Source: Enemella evansiae
GTDB lineage: Bacteria; Actinomycetota; Actinomycetes; Propionibacteriales; Propionibacteriaceae
Direction of reading: 5' to 3'
Length of the DNA: 64,000 bases
NCBI RefSeq assembly: GCF_002250705.1
Contig: NZ_NMVP01000004.1
Coordinates: 1 to 64,000, forward strand
Shown here one piece after another: positions 8,121-16,118 of the stretch. The translations under genes and the position numbers were made by a program. The notes under the pieces are model-generated. The model worked only from the letters and a program-made list of their open reading frames with translations, was not told the DNA's origin and did no database searches. Numbering within the stretch: the stretch's first letter is position 1; each line of letters begins with the position of its first letter.

Positions 8121-9431
8121 ATGACCGAGACCGCCCAGCCCACCGGACTCTCCCGGCGTACCATCCTCGGCGGCGCCGCCGGACTCGGTGTCGTCGGCCT
8201 CGGCCTGGGTGCGGCCACCCTGCCCGCCCTGGCGGCGCCCAGCAAGCCGAAGATCCATCCCGCCTCGGCCTGGGGTGCGGTGAAGCCGGACCAGACCATC
8301 GAGACGCTGAACTACAAGCCGACCTATCTGGTGGTGCACCACACCGCGAGCGCCAACACCTCGGATTTCTCGCAGCAGCAGGCCTTCGCGCTGGCGCGCA
8401 GCATCCAGCGGCAACACATGAACCAGGGCTGGGGCGATTCCGGGCAGCAGTTCACGATCAGCCGCGGCGGCTACATCATGGAGGCCCGGCAGGGCACCCT
8501 GGCGGCGCTCAGCACCCGCAAGAAGTTCGTCCGCGGGATCCATGCCCCGGGGATGAACCGGCGCGGGATCGGCATCGAGAACGAGGGCATGTACACCGAA
8601 TGGTTGCCGCCGAAGAAGCAGTGGGATGCGCTGGTCAGCCTGCTCGCCTACCTCTGCTTGGCCTACGGCATCCCCACCAACCGGATCATCGGACACAAGG
8701 ACGACAAGGAATCGGCCACCCGCTGCCCCGGTGAGCTGTTCCACTCGAAGCTGACGCAGTTGCGTGCGGATGTGGCGAAGAGGTTGAAGGGTACGCCGGT
8801 GGTCACCCCGACGCCGACGAAGACCCCGACGAAGAAACCGACGAAGACACCCACCCGCAAGCCGACGCCGACGAAGTCCCCGACGGCGACCGGGTCGCCG
8901 ACCAGGACCCCGTCCGGTAAGCCCACACCGACCGCGACGAAGACCCCGACCGGCAAGCCCACCCGGACCGCGACCCCGACGAGGACCGCGACCCCGACGC
9001 GGACGGCGACACCCGAGCAGACCGCGACCCCGCGGCCCACCGCCAGCCCCACGGCGACCCCGACCGCCGATCCCACGCTCGAGCCGACGGTCGCGCCCAC
9101 CACGGCACCGACCACCGCGCCCACGACCAGCGCACCCCGGACCCCGGCGCCGACCCGTACCCCGCGGCGGCAGCAGCCACCGGTCGAGGTGCCGATCCCC
9201 GAGCCCGGTCATCGGGTGAACCCGAACGAGCTGCCGATCGCCGCCGACGGCAACGAGGCGGCCGGCGACCCGAATGTCGGACCGAGCACCGACCGACCCG
9301 CCAACCCGGCCGCCGCCAGCGACCCGCGACCGGCCCGCCCGGCGCAGCCGGAGAGCACCGGCGGCCTGGCCTCCACCGGTGTCGGCCGCCGCGGCGCCCT
9401 CCGCGGCGTACTCGACCTGTTGCTGGACTGA
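8121..9431 (+). CDS. Tat-exported N-acetylmuramoyl-L-alanine amidase with Thr/Pro-rich tail
   Basis: A 436-residue protein. Residues 1-39 are a twin-arginine signal (SRRTILGG). A PGRP/amidase_2 domain (about 60-215) has LVVHHTAS (His73/74), IIGHKDD (His192) and RCPG (Cys202) as candidate zinc ligands, consistent with cutting the MurNAc-L-Ala bond of peptidoglycan. Residues about 222-345 are a low-complexity tail of repeated TPT/KPT units, probably wall-spanning. Near the C-terminus LASTG (416-420) looks like a class-E sortase LAxTG signal, but the following residues do not form a good membrane helix. GACGAGGAG lies 6-8 nt upstream of the ATG. Confidence 0.88.
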   Translation: MTETAQPTGLSRRTILGGAAGLGVVGLGLGAATLPALAAPSKPKIHPASAWGAVKPDQTIETLNYKPTYLVVHHTASANTSDFSQQQAFALARSIQRQHMNQGWGDSGQQFTISRGGYIMEARQGTLAALSTRKKFVRGIHAPGMNRRGIGIENEGMYTEWLPPKKQWDALVSLLAYLCLAYGIPTNRIIGHKDDKESATRCPGELFHSKLTQLRADVAKRLKGTPVVTPTPTKTPTKKPTKTPTRKPTPTKSPTATGSPTRTPSGKPTPTATKTPTGKPTRTATPTRTATPTRTATPEQTATPRPTASPTATPTADPTLEPTVAPTTAPTTAPTTSAPRTPAPTRTPRRQQPPVEVPIPEPGHRVNPNELPIAADGNEAAGDPNVGPSTDRPANPAAASDPRPARPAQPESTGGLASTGVGRRGALRGVLDLLLD

Positions 9432-9500
9432 GCCGTTCACCGACCGGCGGAATCGGCCGAAGGTCTGGCCCCCGCACCGAAACCCGGGCACCATCGGTGC

Positions 9501-10037
9501 ATGGACGCCGACGCCCTCGATCAGCTGCTGCAGCGGGTGAGCGAGCGTGCCGGGCGGCGCCGGGCCGCGGGGCTGGTCGCCGCCCATGACGATCTGGCCG
9601 AGGTGTCGGTCGCGCCGGGACGCTGGGTGGTCCGCAGCCATTCGATGGAGCACGTCGCCGACGAGACCGGCATCCACTGCTGGCAGGTGCTGTCCGCGGC
9701 CGGCGCCCGCCCGGTCGAGCACGACCATCCGCCGGGTTGGGTGCATCCGCTGGTCGGCATGCTGTGGCCGGACCGGTTGCCGGTCTGGGGCCGGCCGGGG
9801 GACCGGTTCCGCCCGGTGCAGATGATCGAGGGGATGCACGGCCCCGCCCAACTGGTGCTGCGCACCGCGCGCCCCCTGCTCGCCGGCGAACCGCCCGGCG
9901 CGGTGGGCACCCTGGAGCTCGACCCGGAGCTGCTCTGCTGCACCAGACTGGAGCTGCCGGCCAGCACCTGGACGCTGCGCGAATACCGCACGATCGCCGA
10001 AACCCGGCCCGGACCGCCCGATAGGGTCGGCCCATGA
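9501..10037 (+). CDS. Hypothetical protein, Trp/His-rich, upstream of a CDF transporter
   Basis: I do not recognise this 178-residue protein. It begins with a charged helix, then has a segment with many Trp, His and Pro residues (about 45-110, including HDHPPGWVHPL), and ends in strand-like stretches with a Cys-Cys pair. No signal peptide or membrane segment is visible. Its stop overlaps the ATG of the CDF transporter by 4 nt, so the two may be translated together. Codon use matches the neighbours, which supports a real gene. Confidence 0.65.
   Translation: MDADALDQLLQRVSERAGRRRAAGLVAAHDDLAEVSVAPGRWVVRSHSMEHVADETGIHCWQVLSAAGARPVEHDHPPGWVHPLVGMLWPDRLPVWGRPGDRFRPVQMIEGMHGPAQLVLRTARPLLAGEPPGAVGTLELDPELLCCTRLELPASTWTLREYRTIAETRPGPPDRVGP
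10022..10033 (+). promoter_or_regulatory. Internal leaderless promoter of the CDF gene
   Basis: TAGGGT (10022-10027) is followed by 6 nt and the ATG at 10034. It lies inside the 3' end of the preceding gene, so the transporter could also be transcribed alone. Confidence 0.45.
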
Positions 10038-11047
10038 CGAGTCGCCCGGCCGAGTCGACACCCACCACCTCCGGCAAGAAACCAGAGGGACTGCTGACGG
10101 TGTTGATCGCGCTGGCCGCCAATGCGCTGATCGCCACCGCGAAGACGGTCGTCGCACTGATCACCGCCTCGGCGTCGATGGTCGCCGAGGCCGCGCACTC
10201 CTGGGCCGACACCGGCAACGAGGTGCTGCTGCTGATCGCCGAGCGACGTTCGGTACGCCCCCGCGATCGCTCCCATCCGCTCGGCTACGGCCGGGAGGCG
10301 TACGTCTGGGCGATGATCGCCGCCTTCGGGTTGTTCACCGCCGGTTCGATCCTGTCGATCACCCACGGCATCTCCCAACTCACCGCGACCGAGCAGGAGG
10401 CGGTGGACTACAAGTGGGCCTACATCGTGCTGGCGATCTCCTTCGTGCTGGAAGGGATCTCGTTCAGCCAGGCGGTACGCCAGACCAGGAGCTCCGCGCG
10501 GGCCGCCGGGCTGCGGCCGATGCGGTATGTGCTGCGCACCTCCGAGACCACCCTGCGGGCGGTCTTCTTCGAGGACCTGGCCGCGCTGATCGGCCTGCTC
10601 ATCGCCGGTGCCGGCATCGGCCTGCACCAGCTCACCGGAAATGCCGTCTTCGATGCGCTCGGCTCCATCCTGGTCGGCATCCTGCTCGGCGTGGTGGCGC
10701 TCATCCTGATCGTCCGCAACGGGCAGTTCCTGGTCGGCGAATCGGTCGATCCGGTGCTGCAGAACAAGGCCCTCGAGTCGCTGCTGGGGATGCCCGATAT
10801 CGACCGGGTGACCTACCTGTGGCTCGAATACGTCGGCCCCTCGCGGGTCTATCTGGTCGCCGCGGTCGACATGTCCCGCGATGACACCGAATCGGTGCTG
10901 CAGCGGCGGATGCAGGCGATCGAGGACGACCTGGAGCGGGCGGATTTCATCGAGCGGGCGCGGCTCACGCTGTCCGCCCCCGATGAGCCGGCGCTGCTGC
11001 CCGGTGATCCCGGGGTGAACGATCCCAACCCGAGGAAGGTGTCATGA
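10034..11047 (+). CDS. Cation diffusion facilitator (CDF) metal exporter
   Basis: A 337-residue membrane protein with about six transmembrane segments. Signatures are EAAHSWADTGNEVLLL (His and Asp metal ligands in the second helix) and SHPLGYGREAYVW. In the fifth-helix position it has FFEDLAALIG, Glu-Asp rather than the canonical His/Asp, as in the ZnT9-like branch. CDF proteins export zinc, manganese or related divalent ions in exchange for protons. The C-terminal cytosolic domain (about 235-320) is present. It overlaps the upstream hypothetical gene and the downstream esterase by 4 nt each, indicating a three-gene operon. Confidence 0.88.
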   Translation: MTSRPAESTPTTSGKKPEGLLTVLIALAANALIATAKTVVALITASASMVAEAAHSWADTGNEVLLLIAERRSVRPRDRSHPLGYGREAYVWAMIAAFGLFTAGSILSITHGISQLTATEQEAVDYKWAYIVLAISFVLEGISFSQAVRQTRSSARAAGLRPMRYVLRTSETTLRAVFFEDLAALIGLLIAGAGIGLHQLTGNAVFDALGSILVGILLGVVALILIVRNGQFLVGESVDPVLQNKALESLLGMPDIDRVTYLWLEYVGPSRVYLVAAVDMSRDDTESVLQRRMQAIEDDLERADFIERARLTLSAPDEPALLPGDPGVNDPNPRKVS

Positions 11048-12045
11048 AACTCTCCCGAGCCGGCCGCTGGGCCGCCGCCGGTGCCGCCGCCTGGTTGGTG
11101 AACCGGCGCCGCCAGGTCGAGGAGGTGCCCCGCGAGCTGCGGGCGCCGCAGCTCTATCTGCCGTTGGACCTGCCGCACCCGCTGGTCGCCGAGGCGCTGC
11201 AACGGATCCCGATCCGGGTGCCCGATCCCGAGGGGGTCGAGGTGACCCGGCGGCGGGTCACCTCCCCGGAGGCCTTCGGCGCCGACGTGCTGATCTACCG
11301 GGCCTGGCCGCAGGCCGCCGAGACCGGGGCCGCGGTGCTGTGGATCCACGGCGGTGGCCATGTGATGGGCAGCGCCGCGATCGACCACGAGCTGTGCGCC
11401 TGGCTCTCCCGCGAACTGCGGCTCCCGGTGGTCAGCGTGGACTACCGGCTGGCGCCCCGGCACCCGTTCCCGGCCGATCTCGACGACTGCTTCGCCGCGC
11501 TGCGCTGGCTGCAGGAGAACGCCGCTGAACTCGGGGTCGACCCGGAGCGGATCGCCGTCGCGGGGGCCAGCGCCGGCGGCGGGCTGGCCGCCGCGCTGGT
11601 CCAGCGGACCCACGACGCGGGCCATCCGGTCTGCTTCCAGGCGCTGGTCTATCCAATGCTCGACGACCGCACCACGCAGATCCGTGACCACGGCAACCGG
11701 GGCCGGTTCGGCTGGACCCAGACCTCCAACCGGGTCGCCTGGCAGGCCTACCTCGGCCATCCGCTCGACGAGGGGGAGGACCGCCCGTACGCCGCCCCCG
11801 CGCGGCGGGAGGACCTGAGCGGGCTGCCGCCGGCCTGGATCGGGGTCGGCGACCTCGACCTGTTCCTGCCCGAGGACGAGGCGTACGCCGCCCGGCTCCG
11901 CGAGGCGGGGGTGCCCTGTCAGCTCGACATCGAACCCGGCATGTACCACGCCGCCGACGTGTTCCGCCCCGAGGCCGAATCCATGCAGGTCTTCCGCGGC
12001 AAGATGATGGACGCGCTGCGCCGCGCGCTGCGGATCACGGCCTGA
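11044..12045 (+). CDS. Alpha/beta hydrolase (hormone-sensitive lipase-type esterase)
   Basis: A 333-residue esterase with an oxyanion HGGGH motif (about residue 101), nucleophile elbow GASAGGG, YRLAPRHPFPADLDD and catalytic acid/base motifs GDLDLF and YHAADVF. This matches family IV carboxylesterases, which cleave short acyl esters. The N-terminus is hydrophobic and Arg-rich (residues 8-24) and could be a weak membrane anchor. ATGA overlap with the CDF gene implies translational coupling. A long inverted repeat follows at 12056. Confidence 0.87.
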   Translation: MKLSRAGRWAAAGAAAWLVNRRRQVEEVPRELRAPQLYLPLDLPHPLVAEALQRIPIRVPDPEGVEVTRRRVTSPEAFGADVLIYRAWPQAAETGAAVLWIHGGGHVMGSAAIDHELCAWLSRELRLPVVSVDYRLAPRHPFPADLDDCFAALRWLQENAAELGVDPERIAVAGASAGGGLAAALVQRTHDAGHPVCFQALVYPMLDDRTTQIRDHGNRGRFGWTQTSNRVAWQAYLGHPLDEGEDRPYAAPARREDLSGLPPAWIGVGDLDLFLPEDEAYAARLREAGVPCQLDIEPGMYHAADVFRPEAESMQVFRGKMMDALRRALRITA

Positions 12046-12055
12046 CCCCCCGGTT

Positions 12056-12122
12056 GCGAGTTTGTCAGCGACTATGGCCGGTCCACTGCGCGGGCACGGG
12101 CGATAACTGCTGACAAACTCGC
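12056..12122. repeat. 67-bp element with perfect 14-bp inverted repeat ends
   Basis: GCGAGTTTGTCAGC (12056-12069) is repeated inverted at 12109-12122, enclosing 39 bp of GC-rich sequence. It lies just after the esterase stop. It could terminate transcription or be a small mobile repeat. Confidence 0.75.
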
Positions 12123-12126
12123 TCCC

Positions 12127-12145
12127 ATTCACAGTTTCTGTGAAT
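12127..12145. promoter_or_regulatory. Perfect palindrome upstream of the secreted RlpA-like gene
   Basis: ATTCACAGTTTCTGTGAAT has 8-bp perfect arms around TTT and lies 95 nt before the ATG at 12240. Its form suits a dimeric repressor or activator. No adjacent regulator identifies the protein. Confidence 0.5.
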
Positions 12146-12239
12146 CTCTCAGCAAACGTTGCAGTTGCTCTCAGGGAGGCGTACGTTCCCGGACGTTGTC
12201 ACCGCGGCAACCCGCTACGGCGGTGAACCAAGGAGAACC

Positions 12240-12875
12240 ATGTCCACTTCCACGAAGATCGCCCGCCGCCTGCTCGGCGCCGGCGCCCTGGGCGGGGTCC
12301 TGGTCGCATCTCTCTCGACCGCGGCCTTCGCCTGTGAGCGCACCGGTGGCTCGAGTTCGAGTTCCGGTTCGCAGCAGCGCACCGTCGCCAGCCGGAGCGC
12401 ATCCTCCGACGACGGCAGCCAGCAGCGCAGCTCCCATCACCACACGAAGCACAGCCGCAGCCACGCCGGTTCGACGGGCAGCGGGTCGAGCGATTCCAAT
12501 GCCAGCGGCAATCGCACGGTCTCGCGGGTGAGCAGCGGGGCCAGCGCCGGGGCCAGCAGCGCCGGTACCACCAGCACCGGGACGGCGAGCACCGGTGGCA
12601 CCACCTGCACCGCCTCGATGTATGACGAGGGTCAGCTCACCGCCACCGGTGAGCAGTTCGATCCGCAGGGCCTCACCGCCGCCAGCCTGACCCTGCCGCT
12701 GAACTCGACCGCCACCGTCACCAATCCGCAGAACGGCAAGTCGGTGACCGTGCGGATCAACGACCGCGGCCCCTACATCAGCGGCCGCTGCATCGACCTG
12801 TCCGCGGGCGCATTCGCCGCCATCGGTGATCCCAACGACGGGTTGATGCAGGTCAACGTCGCTCCGGCGGGGTGA
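12240..12875 (+). CDS. Small secreted RlpA-like double-psi beta-barrel protein
   Basis: A 211-residue protein. Residues 1-32 form a Sec-type signal peptide ending at AAFA. Residues 36-120 are a Ser/Gly/His-rich linker, and residues about 122-211 are an RlpA-like barrel with [18 protein letters not shown] and GRCIDLS; the two Cys probably form a disulfide. The domain is closely similar to the C-terminal domains at 370-458 of the first protein and of the gene at 57604, so the three may act on the same wall structure. RlpA proteins of Gram-negatives are lytic transglycosylases, but activity in actinobacterial forms is unproven. AAGGAG sits 5-6 nt upstream of the ATG. The 3' end overlaps the convergent AtuA-like gene by 23 bp. 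Confidence 0.87.
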   Translation: MSTSTKIARRLLGAGALGGVLVASLSTAAFACERTGGSSSSSGSQQRTVASRSASSDDGSQQRSSHHHTKHSRSHAGSTGSGSSDSNASGNRTVSRVSSGASAGASSAGTTSTGTASTGGTTCTASMYDEGQLTATGEQFDPQGLTAASLTLPLNSTATVTNPQNGKSVTVRINDRGPYISGRCIDLSAGAFAAIGDPNDGLMQVNVAPAG

Positions 12876-13176
12876 TCCCGAGCGGCAGCAGCAACGCGTA
12901 GCTGCTCAGGCATTTGCCGTGGCCATCGAGGGTGGGGGCGCCGGTGACGCCCCCACCCAGCACCCCGGGCAGCCGGAACACCATCCCGGGCAACTGCGGC
13001 AGCACGGTCCGCTGCACCGGGCCGGTGACAGTGTGGCCGAAGTGCTCGGCCATTCGCTGCTCGGTCACCTCGGCGACCAGCTGATCGAAGTTTTCCTTGT
13101 TTCGTGGGAAAACCGCCAGGATCAGGGTGTCACCCTTGTCCCCGGTCCGTGCGGTCGCCAGTTCGTCCAGAATCAT
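12853..13176 (-). CDS. AtuA-like ferredoxin-fold protein (small partner subunit)
   Basis: A 107-residue protein matching the small domain found at the C-terminus of, or next to, AtuA proteins: LATARTGDKGDT near the N-terminus, then VQRTVLPQLPGMVF and a C-terminal DGHGKCLSSYALLLPL block. It overlaps the AtuA gene by 4 nt and is the last gene of the CitMHS-AtuA operon. In some species the two domains are fused in one polypeptide; here they are separate. Confidence 0.82.
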   Translation of the reverse strand: MILDELATARTGDKGDTLILAVFPRNKENFDQLVAEVTEQRMAEHFGHTVTGPVQRTVLPQLPGMVFRLPGVLGGGVTGAPTLDGHGKCLSSYALLLPLGITPPERR

Positions 13177-14582
13177 CGGTACGCCCCCTGAGGCTCGGCG
13201 AGGTGCGGTCGGTCGAGCTGCACCGAGGCCCGGATCTCGTTGCTGGGCAGGGAAACCGAGCGGATCGCGATCACCTCGTGATGGGACTGCCGGGATCCGC
13301 CGCCACCGGCCGGCCCGTTGGTGTAGAGGCCCTCGACCTCCTGACCCACCAACCGGGCCCGTTCGGCGGTCGCGGCGCGGCCGACGACCCGGAGCCGGAC
13401 CTCGATCGGGTCCTCAGCACCCCGGTACGATGCCATCTCGGGTCGCAGCCGGAGCGCGGCACCGGCACCGATCAGCTCGACGAAGAGCTCCTCCGCGGCG
13501 AATCCGTGCAGTTCCTGCAACCGCTCGATCGTGACCTCGGCGGCCAATCGGGCCCGCTCCAGGGCGCGCGGACCGGCATAGCTCAACTGCCCCTCGCCCT
13601 GCCAGCCGCTGCGGAAACCGACGGTGACCTTGAGCGTCGGTGGCCGGGGCTTCCCGCTGGCCCCCTCGGCGCGCACCCGGTCCGGGCCGAGCTCGGTGAA
13701 CCGGACCGCGGAGAAGTCCGCGACCACGTCGGGGGTCAGATAGTTCGCCGGGTCGTCGACCTCATAGAGCAGCTGCTCGGCACAGGTCTGCGCGTCCAGC
13801 CGGCCACCGCTGCCGGCCGGTTTCCCGAAGATCGCGTTGCCGTCGGAATCCACATCGGCGAAGGGAAAACCGAGCCGGGCCAGCCCCGGTACGGGCTTGG
13901 TCACCGGATCGGCGAAGTAGCCACCGGTGAGCTGGCCGGCGCACTCCAGCAGGTGCCCGACCAGGGTGCCGCGGCCGAGCCGCTGCCAGTCCTCGGTCGC
14001 CCAGCCGAACTCGTGCACCAGCGGCGCCAGATAGAGCGCCGGATCCGAGCAGCGGCCGGTGATCACCACGTCGGCACCGGTGGCCAGTGCCTCGACGATC
14101 GGCGCGCAGCCGAGATAGGCGTTCGCCGAGATCACCGGTTCGTCGATCTCGCCGAGGCGCCGGCCGTCCTCCCAGGTGGGTGGATCGAGCCGGCGTACCG
14201 CAGCCAGCACATCGTCTCCCTCGATCACGGCGACCCGCACCTCGCCCAGTCCGAGCTCGTCGGCCACCCGGCGTACCAGCTCCCCGGCCGCCCGCGGATT
14301 CGCGGCGCCCGAGTTGGTGATGATCCGGGTCCGGCCGACGCAGTGCGGCAGCACAGCCCGCATCCGCTCGGCCAGCATCGGGTCGTGGCCGCTGCTGGGA
14401 TCGGCCAGCCGGCGGGCCTGGCCGAGGGCCACGGTGCGTTCGCCCAGGCACTCGAAGATCAGGTAGTCCAGCTCACCGTCGCGGGCGATCTGCACCGCCG
14501 GATCGATCCGGTCCCCGGCGAACCCGGCTCCGGCGCCCAGCCGGATCGTGCGTGACCCCGGATCGGCAGTCAGTTCGCCCAC
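13173..14582 (-). CDS. AtuA-family (DUF1446) protein
   Basis: A 469-residue protein with family motifs RLGAGAGFAGDRIDPA, DYLIFECLGERT, TNSGAANPRAAGE, EGDDVL, and ADVVITGRCSDPALYLAPLVHEFGW. AtuA was first linked to acyclic terpene (citronellol/geraniol) use in Pseudomonas, where its reaction is unclear. Here no terpene genes accompany it; it is embedded with a CitMHS carboxylate transporter and a LysR regulator, which points to uptake and use of an organic acid. It overlaps the transporter gene by 13 bp and the small partner gene by 4 bp. Confidence 0.83.
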   Translation of the reverse strand: MGELTADPGSRTIRLGAGAGFAGDRIDPAVQIARDGELDYLIFECLGERTVALGQARRLADPSSGHDPMLAERMRAVLPHCVGRTRIITNSGAANPRAAGELVRRVADELGLGEVRVAVIEGDDVLAAVRRLDPPTWEDGRRLGEIDEPVISANAYLGCAPIVEALATGADVVITGRCSDPALYLAPLVHEFGWATEDWQRLGRGTLVGHLLECAGQLTGGYFADPVTKPVPGLARLGFPFADVDSDGNAIFGKPAGSGGRLDAQTCAEQLLYEVDDPANYLTPDVVADFSAVRFTELGPDRVRAEGASGKPRPPTLKVTVGFRSGWQGEGQLSYAGPRALERARLAAEVTIERLQELHGFAAEELFVELIGAGAALRLRPEMASYRGAEDPIEVRLRVVGRAATAERARLVGQEVEGLYTNGPAGGGGSRQSHHEVIAIRSVSLPSNEIRASVQLDRPHLAEPQGAYR

Positions 14583-16012
14583 AGCGGCACCGCCCCGGTC
14601 AGCATGGCCACCGCGAGCATGATCAGGCTGGCCGCCCAGGCCCAGCCGATCAGGCTTCTGATGTGCCGGCCGATGTCGACCCCGGCCAGCCCCACCAGCA
14701 GATAGAACGAACCGGTCAGCGGGCTGATCGGGAAGCCGACGGTTTCCTGCCCCAGCAGGGAAGCCTGTGCCAGATCGACCGGGCTGACACCGAGTTGCTG
14801 ACCCACCCCGGCGAGCACCGGCAGGACGCCGAAGTAGTAGGGATCGGGGCCGAAGAGCAGGCTCAGCGGGACCCCGAGGATGCCGACGATCAGCGGCAGC
14901 GCCGGCCCGGCGGCCTGCGGGATCAGCGAGGCCACCGACTGCGCCATCGCGTCGATCATCCTGGTCCCCTCCAGGATGCCGAGGAAGACCCCGGCGGCGA
15001 GCAGGGTGGTGGCCATCAGCATCGCCCCGTGCGAGTGCGCCTCGATCCGTTTCGTCTGCTGCTTCAGACCGGGGAAGTTCACCAGCAGCGCGATCACCAC
15101 GCCGCAGAGGAAGATCAGCTCCGGGGTGGAGACGGTGGCGATCATCGCGCCGATCACCACCACGGTGAGGATCACGTTGAACCAGAACAGCTTCGGTCGG
15201 CGCAGCGCCCGGTCCTCCTCGCTGAGCACCTCTCCGGCGCCCCCGGAACCGCCGGTGGAGCGTCCGCCCCCGGAGTTGTCGTCCACCGATCCTTCCGGTG
15301 GGCCACCCACCCGGCTGGCACCACCCGCGCCACCCGCGTCACCCGCGTCACCCCCGACGGCCGCCGCGCCGACGGTCTCGGCCACCGGATCGAGCCGGGC
15401 GATCCGACGCTGCTCGCGGCGGCCGATCAGCACCGCGAACACCAGCGCGGCGATGATGCCGGTGATCTGGGCGGGGATCAGCGGGATCCAGAGTTCGTTG
15501 GCGGGCACCTTGACCGTCGTGGCGGCGCGCGCGGTCGGGCCGCCCCAGGGCAGCAGGTTCATCACCCCGGCCCCCAGGCCCACGCAGGTGGTCAGCGCCA
15601 ACCGGCTCATCCGCAGCTTGTCGAAGACCGGCAGCATCGCCGGGATCGCGATCAGGAAGGTGGTGGCGCCGGCGCCGTCTAGATGGACGCAGATCGCCAG
15701 CAGCGTGGTGGCGAAGCACACCTTCACCGGTGCATTGCCGGCCACCCCCACCAGCCGCTTGATGATCGGGTCGAACATCCCGGCATCGCGGAGGACGCCG
15801 AAGAAGACGATCGCGAAGATGAACATCGCCGCGGTCGGCGCGACGCTCTTGATCCCGGCGGCGGCGTACTTGCCGATGTCGGTGAAGCCGAAGCCGGCGA
15901 TCAGCGCGGCCACCACCGGTACCCCGGCCAGCGCGACCACGGCCGCGACCCGGTTGGTGAGCAGCAGGACCAGGATCACCGCAATGGCCAGGAAGCCCAT
16001 CAGCGTCAACAT
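14570..16012 (-). CDS. CitMHS-family citrate-metal:proton symporter
   Basis: A 480-residue membrane protein with about 11-12 hydrophobic helices. Family motifs are FFGVLRDAGMFDPI, CVHLDGAGATTFLIAIPAMLPVF, NLLPWGGPTARA and LFGPDPYYFGVLPVL. CitMHS transporters import complexes of citrate or related hydroxyacids with divalent metals. A Gly/Ser-rich insert of about 50 residues (about 213-262) lies in the central cytoplasmic loop and looks like low-complexity expansion. AAGGAG lies 6 nt before the ATG. It is the first gene of a three-gene operon divergent from the LysR gene at 16119. Confidence 0.87.
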   Translation of the reverse strand: MLTLMGFLAIAVILVLLLTNRVAAVVALAGVPVVAALIAGFGFTDIGKYAAAGIKSVAPTAAMFIFAIVFFGVLRDAGMFDPIIKRLVGVAGNAPVKVCFATTLLAICVHLDGAGATTFLIAIPAMLPVFDKLRMSRLALTTCVGLGAGVMNLLPWGGPTARAATTVKVPANELWIPLIPAQITGIIAALVFAVLIGRREQRRIARLDPVAETVGAAAVGGDAGDAGGAGGASRVGGPPEGSVDDNSGGGRSTGGSGGAGEVLSEEDRALRRPKLFWFNVILTVVVIGAMIATVSTPELIFLCGVVIALLVNFPGLKQQTKRIEAHSHGAMLMATTLLAAGVFLGILEGTRMIDAMAQSVASLIPQAAGPALPLIVGILGVPLSLLFGPDPYYFGVLPVLAGVGQQLGVSPVDLAQASLLGQETVGFPISPLTGSFYLLVGLAGVDIGRHIRSLIGWAWAASLIMLAVAMLTGAVPLWAN

Positions 16013-16092
16013 GCGCAGCTCCTTCGCTGGGTCGGCACGGGCAGCACCGGTGGTGCCCCCACCTTGAGCGGTCGGACCTCTGCCTGTCCAAC

Positions 16093-16118
16093 ATCAATCG
16101 GCGATAGATTCATGCACC
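16093..16118 (+). promoter_or_regulatory. LysR operator-like dyad and leaderless promoter
   Basis: ATCAATCG-G-CGATAGAT (16093-16109) is a near-perfect dyad of LysR type. It overlaps the -10 TAGATT (16105-16110), 8 nt before the GTG at 16119. The position fits autorepression and divergent control of the CitMHS operon. Confidence 0.6.

Noticed and set aside
8803..9175. Dense short tandem repeats suggesting a CRISPR array
   Set aside because: They are in-frame Thr/Pro codon repeats of the amidase tail, without unique spacers of constant length.
7512..10157. 881-codon open frame on the minus strand
   Set aside because: It lies antisense to the GlcD-like, amidase and hypothetical genes; long antisense frames arise from high-GC third positions. 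Its translation is low-complexity Arg/Gly.
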